The position numbers and the translations under genes are program-made. DNA of 64,000 nucleotides from Punctularia strigosozonata HHB-11173 SS5. Its lineage: Eukaryota > Basidiomycota > Agaricomycetes > Corticiales > Punctulariaceae. Positions 47,458 through 59,775 of the stretch are shown here, one piece after another (the first letter of the stretch is position 1; every line of letters begins with the position of its first letter). Location of the stretch: positions 4,016,299 through 4,080,298 of the forward strand of contig NW_006767433.1 of the NCBI RefSeq assembly GCF_000264995.1, in the 5' to 3' direction. The notes under the pieces were generated by a model that was not told the origin of the DNA, ran no database searches, and saw only the letters and a list, made by a program, of their open reading frames with translations.

Positions 47458-48869
47458 ATGAAGAGCACATCCGCCGCCGTCCTTCTCTCCGCCGCTTCTG
47501 GCGCGTTCGCCAGGACTATGACCGTGTACAACGGCTGCCCGTTCACGGTACGTGCACCAGATATCTTGTCAAGGACATCCTATTGATTGTGTTTCACCGT
47601 CACATAGATCTGGTGAATTTTGGATGTACCGTTCATCTGAGAGTTGTATTGACGATTCGCCGTCAAGGCCCGCGATGTTCACGGACATGAACGTCCCTAA
47701 CAATGCGGCGCCCAACTACCCTACCGGAGTACGTTCATCACCAAAACTTACCCACACTCTTATCTCATCCTAGCCATTGTCTCCAGTGGGTCGCCGACGC
47801 CTACACCCATGTCACCTTCACCGTGCCGGACAACTGGCAGGCTGGTCGCATTTGGGTACGTTGCGGATCGTTGCCTGGAGAAAGTGTTTGACTCGTCGCT
47901 AGGGTCGCCGTGACTGCGACTTTAGCACCAACCCCGGTCCCAACTCCTGCCTTGACGGAGGCTGCAATGGCGGTCTGGAGTGCGCCACGAGCGGAGGCAC
48001 CGGTGTCCCACCTGCAACTGTAGCTGAGTTCACCTTCGATGGCACCAACGACAATTACGACGTGTCTCTCGTGGACGGGTGCGTTTCTCTCATGCATGCG
48101 AACATTGCCCTAAGCTAATCATTGGTTCACAGATGTGAGTCTGGTGATAAGATCCTGCTTCCGCCGATATTGACCATTTTGCCTCAGATAACCTGCCACT
48201 GCGCATCGACAACACAGTGGGATGCCCCGTCGCCGACTGCCCGGTTGATCTCGGCCCGAACTGTGAGTTTCAACTAGGCCGTCACCGTATACTACTTTCT
48301 TACATCATGGTTCAGGCCCTGCCCCGCTCCAGGGTCCGTTTGACTCTACTGGCTTCCCCGTTGGATGCAAGTCCGCTTGCTTCGCCAACCTCGACGGCAA
48401 CCAAGGTGCGCCGAACTTCTTATAACAACGCCCAGCCTCATCTCACGCTTTCACCCTTCTGCCCACATAGCCAACAGCCCCAACTGCTGCAGCGGACAAT
48501 ACAGCACGGCTGCGACGTGCCCCTCGAGTGGTGTTGCCTGTAAGTACCGCACGCGTGTTCGTAGCGGACAAACACTAAATTATATGCACTTAGACTACTC
48601 CTATTTCAGTGGGTATCATCGTCTGCGGTTATCTACTTTTGCTGACCAATACCTGCGCCCTTTCCTACAAATCATACAAACTGCCATCAGAGAGCAACTG
48701 CCCCAACTCGTATGCGTAAGTGGACCCGCTTCGCAGGATTCTGCCTCGGATTTAATGACGCGATTCTCTGGATTCTAGGTACGCCTACGACGAGAGCAGC
48801 GGAACTGCCCTTTGGTCGTGCCCTGCTAGCAAAGCGGCCGACTACACCGTCACCTTCTGCCCTCCTTAA
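47458..48869 (+). CDS. secreted thaumatin-like protein B
   Basis: Tandem paralogue of the gene at 44533, on the same strand. Signal peptide MKSTSAAVLLSAASGAFA, then RTMTVYNGCPFTIWPAMF. The same blocks follow: VTFTVPDNWQAGRIWGRRDC, GPNSCLDGGCNGGLECATSG, TVAEFTFDGTNDNYDVSLVD, CPVADCPVDLGPNCPAPLQG, GCKSACFANLDGNQANSPNC, SNCPNSYAYAYDESSGTALW and the end DYTVTFCPP. Intron positions match gene A, including the 5-nt exon ATCTG (47608-47612) and the 2-nt exon AT (48133-48134). The shared rare exon pattern shows they arose by duplication after this intron layout formed, while the introns themselves have diverged. Main differences are around VADAYTH (gene A has EAPSGNS) and just before the final FCP. 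Intact. Confidence 0.91.
48133..48134 (+). other. 2-nt microexon of thaumatin-like gene B
   Basis: The exon ending GTGGACGG at 48078 and the one starting ATAACCTGCC at 48188 need two extra bases. AT at 48133-48134, between TTCACAG and GTGAGT, restores GAC GGA TAT AAC CTG. Introns are 54 and 53 nt. Confidence 0.75.
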
Positions 48870-49348
48870 AAATTTCTCTGGGTTGTGGATCAAACAAATC
48901 AATGTATCAATGTGGAATAACGGTGCTATGGAATGACAAGCAATTCGGGCTCGAGATCGTAACTGGCAGCAGATGATGTTGAATGATTGCGGCAGCGCGG
49001 GCTGCCCCCTACACCGGTCATCATCGCTCGACCGGTACGGTTGTCGGATGATTGCACGCGTACTCTACAAAGTACGGCTCAACCTTACCTAATAAGTTGA
49101 GCTGAAGCATCAGCGAGACGCTTATAGCCTACAGGAATGCGACCGTAATAGGTTGCATTGACCATGGAGTGACTCTTGATGAAGGGTTTTGCAACAACCA
49201 AATTCGGAGGAATGCCCACCAAGACCTCAAGCTTGGTAAAGGTTACGAATTCGAGTCGGCATTGCATGCCCTGAGTACTTCACCCTTTCACTGTTCTCAA
49301 TCCAACCTGTTATTTGCTTCCGGCTATATACTCAGCACTGAAGCTATC
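48870..49348. other. intergenic, convergent 3' ends
   Basis: This is sequence between the 3' ends of thaumatin-like gene B and the P450 gene on the opposite strand. No gene is seen. Confidence 0.6.
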
Positions 49349-51626
49349 TCAAAGCGTCGCTTCAACAATGACAGGTAAGGCGCCTTTCCTAAGAGCAAAA
49401 CCATCTCGACTCGCTTTGTCCCATTCCGCCTGAGACCACCGTGCTTCGTCCAGTCTGAAGTTATATTTGTGGACGAGGGTGCCTATGACTGTTCGCAGTT
49501 CCATCATAGCCAGAGATTTGCCGACACAGTTGGTCGGGCCTGGAGAATGCATGAGGCACAAGTCGGACAAGTCCACAAATAAGTGCTCACCAACGCTGAA
49601 CGGCATGAATACCTCCCGCACAAGCCTGAAGTCCTTGTCTTGGCTCCATTTGTTATCCTTGAGCCAACGCTCCGGCTTAAATTCCTCTGGATGAGGCGCA
49701 ACATAACGCGGGTCTCGGTGAACTACGGGTCATGTTAGCAAACATTGTTGGTGATACACGTATGGTGTTGCGCCTGCTCACTGGTATACGTCGAAACTTG
49801 CACGGAAGTGCCTGGTGGGACAAGGCTATGCAGACGCAGACTTCAGTCAACTGCGTCAGCCAACGGCCAACGGAATGATTCGACGTACTATTCGCCAATG
49901 AGCTTCGGTTGTTCGGTGCGAGGAAGGATGCGCTGGACACCGTTCGGAATGGCAGGTGCGAGCCGCAGAGTTTCATTACTGAAAGCCCTGGGATCAGTAC
50001 CAATTCACGATAAAAATTTCCGACGCAACTTACATGACAGCATGCAGATAAGGTAAGTTGACAAGCGTCGAGGGATCCAGAATTTCGGTTTCTCGAGGAG
50101 CAACACTGTCAATCTCCGTTCTGAGGCGCCTATACGCCTCAGGATGCGTTACTAAGTAATAAAATGCATTGCTCAAGGCAGTTCCTGTGGTATCTGACCC
50201 TGTGCATATGATGAGCTGCCGCTGCTTGGAGACCAAGCTCATTAGAGCCTCACCAGCTGCTACAGCAAGGGTCGCTTCGCTGACCAGCGTAGGGAATTGC
50301 AATTGCGTACTGCCTGCTCGTTCGTCATTTTCTCCCAGCTATCGACGAGGAAGTCAGACGGGTGGTTTTGTATGACCTCAAATAGGAAACGTACAATGTA
50401 GTAGAACAGGCCCTTCGTTGTCTGCCCACGAGCCATGCGAGCCTGCAGAACATCGGCTCCCGCCTTATAGAACCGTTTAGCGGAGCTCGATGACGGCGCA
50501 AACAGGTGGTAGAAATCCCGAATCCAGGGAATAGTGCCCAGTAGTTCCTGGAACCTACATTTGTCGTTTGAGACGCCGGTCCGGGGACCAAGAGAAAGAC
50601 AAGCCGTACGCACCGAAGGCCATCTCCGATACTCTGCATGAGTTTTGCTTTATCCTCGCCAGCTTGCAGGAGGTTGAAAAGCCCGTCAAAACTGGCAAGC
50701 TCATGAGAAGGTGCGCGAACTGATAAGAAACGGATTCCTACGCGAAGTCACCCATGAAGTCGAAACTATCAAACCACAGTTATTGGCATGTTATACCCAA
50801 CGCGATCAAAACTTACGCCATGAAGCTCAACCAGTCCGCCAAATTGACGCTTCCACCCTTGCGCTTATCCAAAGCTCGGACAAGTTGAGACACGCGATTG
50901 TTTAGCATGCCCTCGTATTCCTTCAGAGATGATGCGGTGAACGCAGGTTCCCACAAGCGTCTGCGTCGTGAGTGCGCTTGAGGGTCAGAGAGCGAAAGGA
51001 GGGAGCCGAGGGACGTCGGAGGATTCGCGACAATGTATCCTGGGCCGTGGCCGTGATCAATACATCCATCTGGATTGACCGAATGGTATGGAACGCGGTT
51101 ACTCACTTTCGCTCTTACGGAAGGCGGTGTTGACACTGAACAGTGCGTTGACGGCTTTCGCATCGCATATATGCAGGTGATTCGGCCCTGGAGGTGACCA
51201 TTTTTGGTGTGAGCGTTGGTGGAATAGTTGTTGAGAGGGTATACCTGTCCGAACTATCGGCCCATAACGTTGATGCAGTGCGCGGTAATATCGATGTTGG
51301 TACCCGCCGGCGACCTTCCGCCAAGCCCAAAGTCTCGTTATCCGGCATACAACGGGCCCTGGATAACGGTACAGAGGATGGAAGGGAGAGAGCCGATAGA
51401 CGACCGTGGAAGACGCGATCACGGCGAGGTGCACGACGAGAATCAGCAGGAACGTTCGGACTGACAAGGGCACGACGGCAACGCCAGCGAACGCGATGCA
51501 TGTCGAAACGGGCAAGCCAATCAATAGAAAGACAATGAAGGACAATCGCCTGGGTTCCAAGTAGTGGAAGGACACATATCCTACGAGACCCGTGCTTAGA
51601 GCGATGGTAACCGCGGTATGGGTCAT
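49349..51626 (-). CDS. cytochrome P450 monooxygenase
   Basis: An ER-anchored haem-thiolate monooxygenase. The first ATG in frame is at 51626 (MTHTAVTIALSTGLVGY). Three hydrophobic segments open the protein, more than the usual single anchor, then FHPLYRYPGPVVCRITRLWA, the proline-rich hinge. The body has HSRRRRLWEPAFTASSLKEY, then FDFMGDFAF, the I-helix motif ICTGSDTTGTALSNAFYYLV, the K-helix E-x-x-R in NETLRLAP, the PERF-like FKPERWL and, once an intron is removed, the haem loop FSVGPTNCVGKSLAMMELR with the ligand Cys. About eleven exons, no frame break found. It resembles the large basidiomycete P450 families. The substrate is unknown and no biosynthetic partner genes lie beside it. Confidence 0.9.
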
Positions 51627-52659
51627 CAATGTGAATACGCCGACGGCCCTATCTTCATCGTCAGCCTTAAGTGAGGACGCAGGCGACTGCGTTACGATTT
51701 GACTGCATTAGAGGGATCATTCTCTCAGTCAGTTCCTCGGGGAACCGAGACTGCTTTCGGATGCCTCGAAACGTGACCGGATGCGTGTGTGTCGGTAGTT
51801 CTCGTATGGCGCAACATGCACTCCTATGAATATGGAAGACGAGGGGATACGATCATTAATTGCATCGCTCACTTGGGTTGCACATCGTATTGGAACATTA
51901 CTTATAGTTGGGTTCACTCTAGTCCACACGACTTCACCGCTGGTCTGCCCTGCCATTCGAGACCTCCCGCTCGCGATGGGCCCGGTCACGGGGATCGTAG
52001 TCCTGAGAGCGCCCGACAGCCTCCCCAGAACGCTGGCTCAGATCACCGACGGGTACATCGGGTTCGGCTGAGGAGTTGAAAGAAGTCACGTCCTCCGGGC
52101 TGGGAACAAGCTATAGCAGGACAAGAACATTGAGGGGGAGAATAAGAATGAATCAGGTCAGGACTTCATACCTTCTGGCCAGCCTCGGCCACGTCGCGGG
52201 GAGAGGATTGTGCGCCGGACCTCGGCGCAGTCGAGAGACGGGTTCTGAGGCTCTTCAGTCTGTGAGCCGGCCGATCCGTACATGGACATTCTGCAGCGCT
52301 CGTCAGAAACTGGTTAGACGAGTAGACGTGAGTCAGCGTACATGAAATACTAGGAGACAGAAGGTGACTCGGTGGGGTTCAGCTGAAGGTCGGTAATCGT
52401 TTTGCGTAGGGTCCGAGTACAGGTGCGGTATATGAGGTCGAGCTCGATGAGCATGACGCAAGCTGGAGGTGCAGTACATGACAACATGTATTTGAGGTTG
52501 CCCGAGAATGACGTTGAGATATGCGCTTGCGATTTTCCGAAACTCCAAGTCGTCGGCAACGGATGGCCACGAGAAGAGTGAAGGTAGGTAGGTAGTAGGT
52601 AGTAGTGTGGCGTCGAAGGCAGAAACTCGCGTCGGCTCTCCCTAGTCCAAACGTCGTTC
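51627..52659. other. intergenic, divergent promoters of P450 and hydrolase
   Basis: About 1 kb between two start codons that face away from each other. Frames at 51826-52071 and 52350-52700 have no recognisable content. No TATA box stands out. Confidence 0.55.
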
Positions 52660-53923
52660 ATGTCCTTGCCTCCTTTCCTTCGGCATTGTAATCTACGCAA
52701 CGGTACATCGTACCATGAGGCAATATTTTTTCACGACGATCTGGGGCCCGCACATGCTTTGTGGTGGCCGTCCCTCCTGCGCGCGAACGACAACCAGAAC
52801 CTAACTGTATTGCTTTTCATTCCTGGTTCGCATCAACTGTGTGAGGACAGCAGACCGGGTACTGTAGCTTACGACCTACGGCGTACAGGAAACCCTGGGT
52901 TGGTCGGCTTCTACGCGCCCTTTCTGCAGGAGATATGGGATGCCGCGAAGTTCTCGGGCAAGCATCTCGCCATACTGGCTCATGGTCACCTTGGACATAC
53001 GCCCTTCAAATTCGAGAGTGATCAACAGATATCAATTAAACACAATATCAGCTTGGCAGCCCAGGTAGCAAGTGCGACGGAAGCCTTTGATGCGATACGT
53101 TCGCACTTCGGCGCAAAATGCGAGATCCTTCTCGTCGGTCACAGCGTGGGCGCATGGATTACAATGCAGGTCTGTGTTCCATTTTATCTACATGTATCTT
53201 ATCCTGATTATCTCCTAGGTTATGAAATCAAGAGGGGAAGACGTCGCGGGAGCTTTCCTTCTGTTCCCCACCATTACACACATCAAGGATGTATGTGACA
53301 ATGACCGAAATCCCTTTCCAATCATGTCTCACTCATGTTCAGACACCCAACGGGCGTTCCCTGTCGGTGGGTTTATCAAGATCGATTATGACAATTATTG
53401 TGTCTCATGCCCGCTCCTAGATGCTCTTCCACCCCCCTTTGCCTGCGATTGTCTCCCGTTTATCGACAGCACTTCGACTGCTTCCCACACGTGTTCTTGC
53501 GTTTCTGTTTTCCGATTGGCCTCATGACCAGCTGCTTGTCTTGCAGAACTTCCTTCACAGCTCTTCCTGCGTATACGCGTCCTTATCTATGGCGCACGAG
53601 GAAATGCTGTCCATCACGGATCTTGACATAGTGCTTGTGGACAGCTTTAAAGACAAGCTGTGGGTTTATCTCGCTGAAAAAGATGACTGGGTCGGCCCCC
53701 ATAACAAAGACACGATCTTGAGGGCATTCGCGCCTGTGGAAGCTGAACATCATGGAAGCGTGAAAATCGTGCATGGCCGCGAAGATATCCCGCATGCATT
53801 CTGCATAAGTGCGGCACACAATACCCGACGTACCGGGTTCACCGCTGACAATGACATGTAGATCACGGCAAACATCTCGCAGATCAGTGCTTTTTGTGGC
53901 TTACTGAGGGAGAGCTCCTATGA
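52660..53923 (+). CDS. lipid-droplet-associated hydrolase (LDAH) family protein
   Basis: LDAH proteins are alpha/beta hydrolases on lipid droplets linked to sterol-ester and triglyceride turnover. After a short start (MSLPPFLRHCNLRNG), TVLLFIPG is the oxyanion strand; PGLVGFYAPFLQEIWDA, AILAHGHLGHTPFKFE and QVASATEAFDAIRSHFG are family blocks. The nucleophile elbow is LLVGHSVGAWITMQV (G-H-S-V-G, near 53140). AGAFLLFPTITHIKDTPNGR and the LAEKDDWVG acid region follow, and the catalytic His fits IPHAFCINHG at the last intron. The frame ends LWLTEGELL at 53921-53923. About five exons. The 5' end may miss a first exon, because most members start a little further upstream. Confidence 0.85.
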
Positions 53924-54362
53924 TGAACCAGCCGAAACGGCGTGGAACTTGCCGGTAGCTTATGGCGCTTCAGAACGTGATCTAGACAATAGGCCGTTCT
54001 TTGACGAGTCGTAACAACTGCATTGGTAGACAAGAGTACCCGTCGGCAGTGGACCATTCCTTTAGCAAGGCGATACCGTCCATTACCTCCGCGATGTTCT
54101 CCGACATTTTACGCTCAGCTATCAAGCACCCACAAAAGCTCGCAATCGCGATGCCTCTTGATATATTCTTTTATTCTCCTTGTGCAGGTGTCTGCCATGG
54201 TGACGTTCTCTTTAGCATCCTGTTGTCATCTTGTTCCCAGTTGCGTTTTGGTAGCACCAAGCCGACGTCGACAGATATGTTTTCCACATCGCCGGAAACA
54301 TATAAGTATTGCCATCTCAAGAGGCGCAGGTTCCGTAAAGCACAATCATACTCAAGCCTACG
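53924..54362. other. intergenic, no gene seen
   Basis: This is sequence between the hydrolase stop and the next plus-strand gene. A frame at 54001-54408 overlaps that gene's start and looks like chance. Confidence 0.5.
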
Positions 54363-56088
54363 ATGTCCGCCGCCGAATCTGCTAGCCAACCGTCCACTCC
54401 TGCCGTAAAGATTTATATCACGAAATCTGAAGCGGAGGATTGGGATCGCCACAAGGTGAGTAAACGAGCCCTCACTTCGGTAAGGGTCCATTCTCATACA
54501 TGCACCGGCCAGATCATGGCATGGCTTGCCCAAACTTGCGCTCCAGACGTCTACATCTCGCCGAGCAAGAGAGATTGGCGTTTACACTGGCTGTACCGTC
54601 ATGTTATTTTACCAGCTTGGTATGTTATCATTACCCCCCCTCTATATACCGCCAACATCTCACGCCACCAAAGGAAACGGCGTCAACCGACGGTGGAAAT
54701 AAAAACCAAGGTGGTCGTGCCGGGACAAGACTCGTCCATACAGGTTCATTTTTGGTCGGCTCTCGGTAAGTAGATTTGTGGCACTCAGGAAATCGTCCAG
54801 AAGGGGATGACAGACTTTATGTCTATAGCGTGGATTATCTCCATCGACTTCAGCGCTCGAGCTCCTCGATCTCTCGAGATATTGAGCGCGAGAAGTCTAC
54901 TGCGTCTATACGCCAGATGGTGTCTGGCATTCCGCCGGCACTGGAAATACCTTGACCATGTCAGGTATCACGCGCCGAGTGTCATGCACGCGGTATGGTA
55001 CAAGGACGGCCGTCCTGAGCTCATGATTAACTGGGACTGCATACACCATGACCACCCTATCACACGCAAACGGCGTGCCTGTCTCGATATGGCGTCTGGC
55101 CTGGTCAAGTCTGTCCCTCATGGAAAGCATGAAGGATCCACTTCCTGGAACCACGACGAGTCATCAGCGTGTTTCTTCGCGTACGTACTTCTCTGATAGT
55201 CTGTGTCAATCGTTCCAACTGAGATTTGGCTGTAGACGGCAGTGGAAAACGTGCGAAGTCCTACAATCAACATCGATGAAGCTTGATGTCGTTGAAATGT
55301 CTCGCGGCGCTGTGGCAGCTACGCTGGATACCTGCGTTCTCTGCGACAAATGCAGGGTTCAGATGGAACAAGCCGAGGTTCAGGAAGCTGCTCAAAGTGA
55401 GTCATCCCTTGCGCTCCTCCAATCTCTTGTATTGACAGGCGACCCAGCTCCAGCGGATGAAACTCTTCCGTCCTACGGACAGGCTGATGGAGGGAGCCCG
55501 CCAGAAATAGTCGCGAGCGGTGTGCGCATACGTCCTCAATGGCTCTTCGATTTCGGATTCCGGATGTTGTTCGTCCAAATCGGGCGTGCAGCTCCAGATC
55601 CCGACAACTTCGATCACGCCCAAGATCAGGCTGACTTCGCCGACCTCGTCGAAACGCTTGGAATTGATTCCAGCCCCATACCGCTGCGAATGGTCACATA
55701 CATCCCTGAAGGACCAACACCTGCCGAGCCTGATTCGCCCTCGTTCGATCCGCCTGCATACTCGTTATCACCTCCCAAGATGCCTGAACACGAATATCTG
55801 GCATTATGGCCCAATTTCGATGAATATTCGCCCCGTGCCCGAGCACCTTCGTCCCACAAGCAGGAGCGCACCCGGTCTAAGAACGTAGACAATAAGCCGC
55901 TCTACCCAGGAGCTCCATCATACATATCACCGGACCCTCCCATGCAAGAACCAGTCTCCCAAGCGCAAGCTCAGGCCAGTAATGGACCCGGGAAACCGAT
56001 CTATCCGGGAGGGCCAACGTCTATTGCGCCGAATCCGCCGCGGCTTCTACCGGATAGTCTTGCTCATAATCGTCGCCTCAAAATTTGA
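54363..56088 (+). CDS. hypothetical protein with Pro-rich C-terminus, model tentative
   Basis: Not recognised. The ATG at 54363 begins MSAAESASQPSTPAVKIYIT and runs to DWDRHK before a GTGAGT donor. Intermediate exons are uncertain: candidates carry REIGVYTGCTVMLFYQLG (a possible membrane segment), then GDDRLYVYSVDYLHRLQRSS and SIRQMVSGIPPALEIP near 54800-54950. The last long exon (from about 55230) reads MSRGAVAATLDTCVLCDKCR with a C-x-x-C pair, then EIVASGVRIRPQWLFDFGFR and an acidic Pro/Ser/Tyr-rich tail with two similar repeats (KPLYPGAPSYISPDPP and KPIYPGGPTSIAPNPP), ending LKI. It may be one gene or two. It sits between an LDAH-like gene and a convergent Yip1-family gene. Confidence 0.45.
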
Positions 56089-56160
56089 TTATCGTTGGTA
56101 GACAAGGGTAGAGACTCCGCCGAACGCCGCTGTGTAACAGTAATCTAGTCATGATACATA

Positions 56161-57381
56161 CTAGAACAGCATCTTCAACAGGGCGGCTGTAGTGTTACTC
56201 GCTCCTCCCGCGTCCTCGTTTATATCCCCGGCACCGGGGGTATCGCCAAGTGGATCCTTGCTGCCGATCTGCCCGACGACATAATAACTGAAAAACAGAA
56301 CTTTGAATGTAAGGGCTAAACCGGCGTGAAGGGCACCGATGACGATGATGATCAATCGCATCGCCTTTTGTTCGGCCTGTGATGGTGGTTCAGAAAACCG
56401 GTTGAACACGAAATTTCGGGTATTACGCACGGAAGCAAGGATGGGGTAAACGTTCGCAACCAGGAAGTAACCCGACAGCCCGAATGCGACGCCGACCAGA
56501 ACCCAGCGCAAGATTGGGACAGGTATGACACATAAGATCTACATGAAGGCGTTAATACCTGTCATGTATTCGTAATCGATCATTCTCGTTACCGAGACGG
56601 GGATCCATATGAACTGGCCATAGCCCCAAATAGCGACGGCTTCAACCATACTCCATTCGCCGACGCCGAGGTAGCGTAGCGCAAGCCACAGGAGTACCGG
56701 TACTCCGAGACCATAGGCATACACGAGAGATACCGCGATGCTCAGCAGGTGGAAGTCATAGTCGTAGTGGGCAGAGTCTGGGTGCGAAAGGTAGGACGAT
56801 ATTGAGTGCGCCAGAGAGGACGAGAGGAACAGGCAGAATATCAGCGTGGAGAGGGTCCAGAATGGCCCATAAAGATCTGGCGCTGGAGACAGGTGGGAGG
56901 TACGATACGAGGAGGAAGTCGGCAGAAGGGTGGTATAACAGCGTTGTAGAACCTGACGAAGATCAGCAAGAAGACATTGAACGAGGGGTTGGGCGCTCAC
57001 GGTCTTGGTATCGACGTCGAAGTACTGTTGATAATAGTCTACAGTCCAGAATCCACCGCCGGACTTGCGTGGGGTATCCTCAAAGTAACCTATGGACGTA
57101 CGTTACTGTGAGACTGTATCCTGCAGTGACAGAGTTTCCTCACCGCTCCCTGACCTCCCTGGTGAGCGGGACCCATTCGCATTGGACCCAGCGTTGGGAT
57201 CAAGGTATGCTGGGTGGACCAGTTAAGCCTTCGGACGCGACATGCAGGCTGCCAGCATACATTTGAATTGGAGTCCTTCCGGCCCTTCTTCGAGCCTCTG
57301 TTGGAGCAGAAGGTCAATGACTGGGCGCCACCGCAATGTTCTTCAACGCACATCGTCAGATTCTACTGAGACGTATGCCAT
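56161..57381 (-). CDS. Yip1-domain Golgi membrane protein (YIPF1/2-like)
   Basis: Yip1-family proteins are five-TM Golgi/ER membrane proteins that bind Rab GTPases. Spliced frames give MAYVSVESDD joined by a 54-nt intron to RLEEGPEGLQFKSYLDPNAG, a Gly/Ser linker, GYFEDTPRKSGGGFWTVDYY and QQYFDVDTKTVLQRCYTTLL. The membrane domain follows: PAPDLYGPFWTLSTLIFCLF, LLSIAVSLVYAYGLGVPVLL, LRYLGVGEWSMVEAVAIWGY, GQFIWIPVS, ILCVIPVPILRWVLVGVAFG, LSGYFLVANVYPILAS and RLIIIVIGALHAGLALTFKV. The DLYGPFW and YLGVGEWSMVEAVAIWGYGQ blocks are hallmarks. The C-terminus is short and acidic (LLKMLF end). About seven exons, intact. Confidence 0.9.
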
Positions 57382-57591
57382 GTTGGTTGTGGAAGAAGGC
57401 GGGGTCAATAAACGAGTAGGCGCGTCACTGCTCTCGACGGAACGCGCGCGACCTTCCAGGCTGTGCAGCATCAGGCAGCATTGAACAAGCACCCCACGCG
57501 GTTATCAGTCCCATTCATAACCTCCGGTCGCTACTTGCCGTGCTCGTCTGCGCCCCTCCACACTGGCCTCTGATACATACACGGTGGCATA

Positions 57592-59022
57592 ATGGCCCGA
57601 AACCGCAAGGGCAAGAAGGTTGCCAAGCAGACGAACAAGACTCTCGAGGATGTCGCCACCGACGGCATGCCGACCGAGGCGGAGTGGGCAACCATGCGTC
57701 CAGTGCATGGATTCACCCCGAATGGTGACGGTGAAATCACTTTCGCCAAGGGCGCATGGTAAGCTTCCCTTGCGTACCCTATGGCCCTAAAATCCTGGAC
57801 GTGTGCAGCGCACGTATACTACCGCCAACGGATGGCACCGGGCGCACTTTGGAACTTCACGAGTATTGGATTGCGAAGATCCGCGAAGTGCGTGAACGAG
57901 GTGGCCGGTGGACTCTCACAGCCATGTTCACGTACGACTTTGCTGATGGGCTGCTCCTAAGGTAATCGCTCGGACCCCGATATCTGGGCTCTTGTACAAT
58001 GGTACTGGTCCGCTAATGACATCCTCGCTGAGAAGATCAGAAACTTGTATGCGCTCGCGACTGCGTGATGAGCCCCTGCTGACTGTCACTGTCATCAGTG
58101 ACTCCAACCCGTATGGCAAGTTCGAACGCCTGAAGAGCGATCATTACAACTTCGTGTCCGCTCTATGCTTCGATGGTGGTCCCCTCCCCACTCTCCCTGC
58201 AGTCAGGCTCATGTGACTTCTAGGCCTCGCTGATATGAGATGGTATGACGAAACAACCGCGGACCCTCCTCACGTTGGCCCTGAAGACTTTTATTACCGT
58301 GCGATGTACGAACACCTCAAGCGCAGAATTGATGCACGTGTATGCGGCCCTGAACACCGCGCGTTCTAGACTGAATACGTGATATCCTGATGGTTCAGTG
58401 CAAGCCTAGAGTATCATGCATATGCGACCGAGCGTACAACCCGGATGACGCGGATCCGATGCACTATTGCCCGCGTCCGGACTGTCTGCGCTATTTCCAC
58501 CGCTCCTGCTTGAGAGGAGCGCAGGGCGGTGACCTTGACACGAGCGTCAACGCCGACATCGCTAGAGGAAAGCGGAAGTCAAGCTCGGACCCGACAGAAC
58601 GGGCGCTGCGCCGGGCAGATCTTCTGCTCGGTTCTTACTCTCAATGCGACCTGCCGCATGAATTTTCGAAACGGGTTCTCCGTGGCGCACCCCGGACCGC
58701 GAAGCGCCGCAGGGGATCGAAACGGAACGCGCCCGCAGAGGACGACATACCGGACGGGATTCCAAAGTCCCTCGTTCGGATCGCGGGCCAGCCCATCGTT
58801 CGCGGCGGCGCGTACGGCGTCACAGGCAATCTGCGCGCCGTTCGCGCGGCGCGAGAACGCGTTTTCAGCATCTTGGAGGGCCGGCAGATCGAGGACGCTT
58901 GGCCTGACGCCCTGTTCGGCAAGGGGGCATGGGAGAAGGACGAGGAGGGTTGCATGGCGAGAACGCTCGTTTCCGACGAGGTGCCCGCGTTGAAGTGCCC
59001 GAAATGCCTGGGCGCAATCTAG
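57592..59022 (+). CDS. BAH-PHD chromatin reader protein
   Basis: BAH and PHD modules read histone or nucleosome surfaces. The start MARNRKGKKVAKQTNKTLED has a lysine-rich head. The BAH-like part is spread over several exons: EYWIAKIREVR, SDPDIWALVQWYWSANDILA, SNPYGKFERLKSDHYNFVSA, then DMRWYDETTADPPHVGPEDF. An intron joins RRIDAR to CKPRVSCICDRAYNPDDADP, and the PHD zinc ligands follow (C-x-C, MHYCPRPDC, YFHRSC). The C-terminal third, in one long exon, is basic and unknown, with SKRVLRGAPRTAKRRRGSKR and a final CPKC motif. No frame problem is seen. The same BAH-then-PHD layout is common in basidiomycetes, but targets are not known. Confidence 0.82.
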
Positions 59023-59775
59023 TAAGTCGCGGACGGACGGTCTCGTCCCGCAACGGTCTCACGGATTTCACCATCGCTATCGAGAGTTGTTATTATCACT
59101 GCTTATTGCTTGCCGATGTCGCTGTTGTTGCTATCGCTATGCATTGTCACGATGTTCTCCGTTGGCCTGAAGGGCTCCAATGAAACCGGTTGATTCGATA
59201 AGCGTGATCACATGCGCGAGTTCTCTCATCCAGAAAGCGGGTGGCGGTCGGCATCAAGACCAAACGTACGGCAAGTAAGCGCAATTTCTTGGGCGTACGT
59301 AGTAGGTGATCGATGACCTGCAATCCATGTTAGCCAGAGACGCATGCAGAGCTCACAGCCTGACCTTCTGCTTGTGCTATCCACACCGGTGAAGTGGGTC
59401 AATGGACGATATCGATCCCATCCTTACGCGCCCAAGAACACCGCGATGCCTAAGCGCGGTACCTGCGTCCACGGCCCCGGCGGATAAAATGGAAATGCCA
59501 GCAACGTGATAACGGGGGGATTTGTTTGGCCCGGGGGAGCGGAAGGTTTGACAGCGCGCCATGGCAGCGGACGAAATCGGAGATATAGAGAATCGATGCC
59601 GGTCAAGCCGTTGCCACATGTTGTACAGAGAGACGACCACACAGAACCCATGACAAAAGGAGGCTGCGATCCATAGCGTTACGAGGAGGGACACGGACGC
59701 GAAAAAGTCCTGGTCAAGGACGCGCGCTCGTCCGGAAGGGGTATACAGGGGGGAAGGAGCACGGAACGGGGAACT
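59023..59775. other. intergenic, convergent 3' ends
   Basis: This holds the 3' flanks of the BAH-PHD gene and the velvet gene. A frame at 59377-59694 on the minus strand has a hydrophobic start but no family match. No repeats are noticed. Confidence 0.55.

Noticed and set aside
49349-53923. P450 plus hydrolase as a biosynthetic gene cluster
   Set aside because: No synthase, terpene cyclase or transporter lies beside them and the hydrolase is a lipid-droplet housekeeping type, so the pairing is probably chance.
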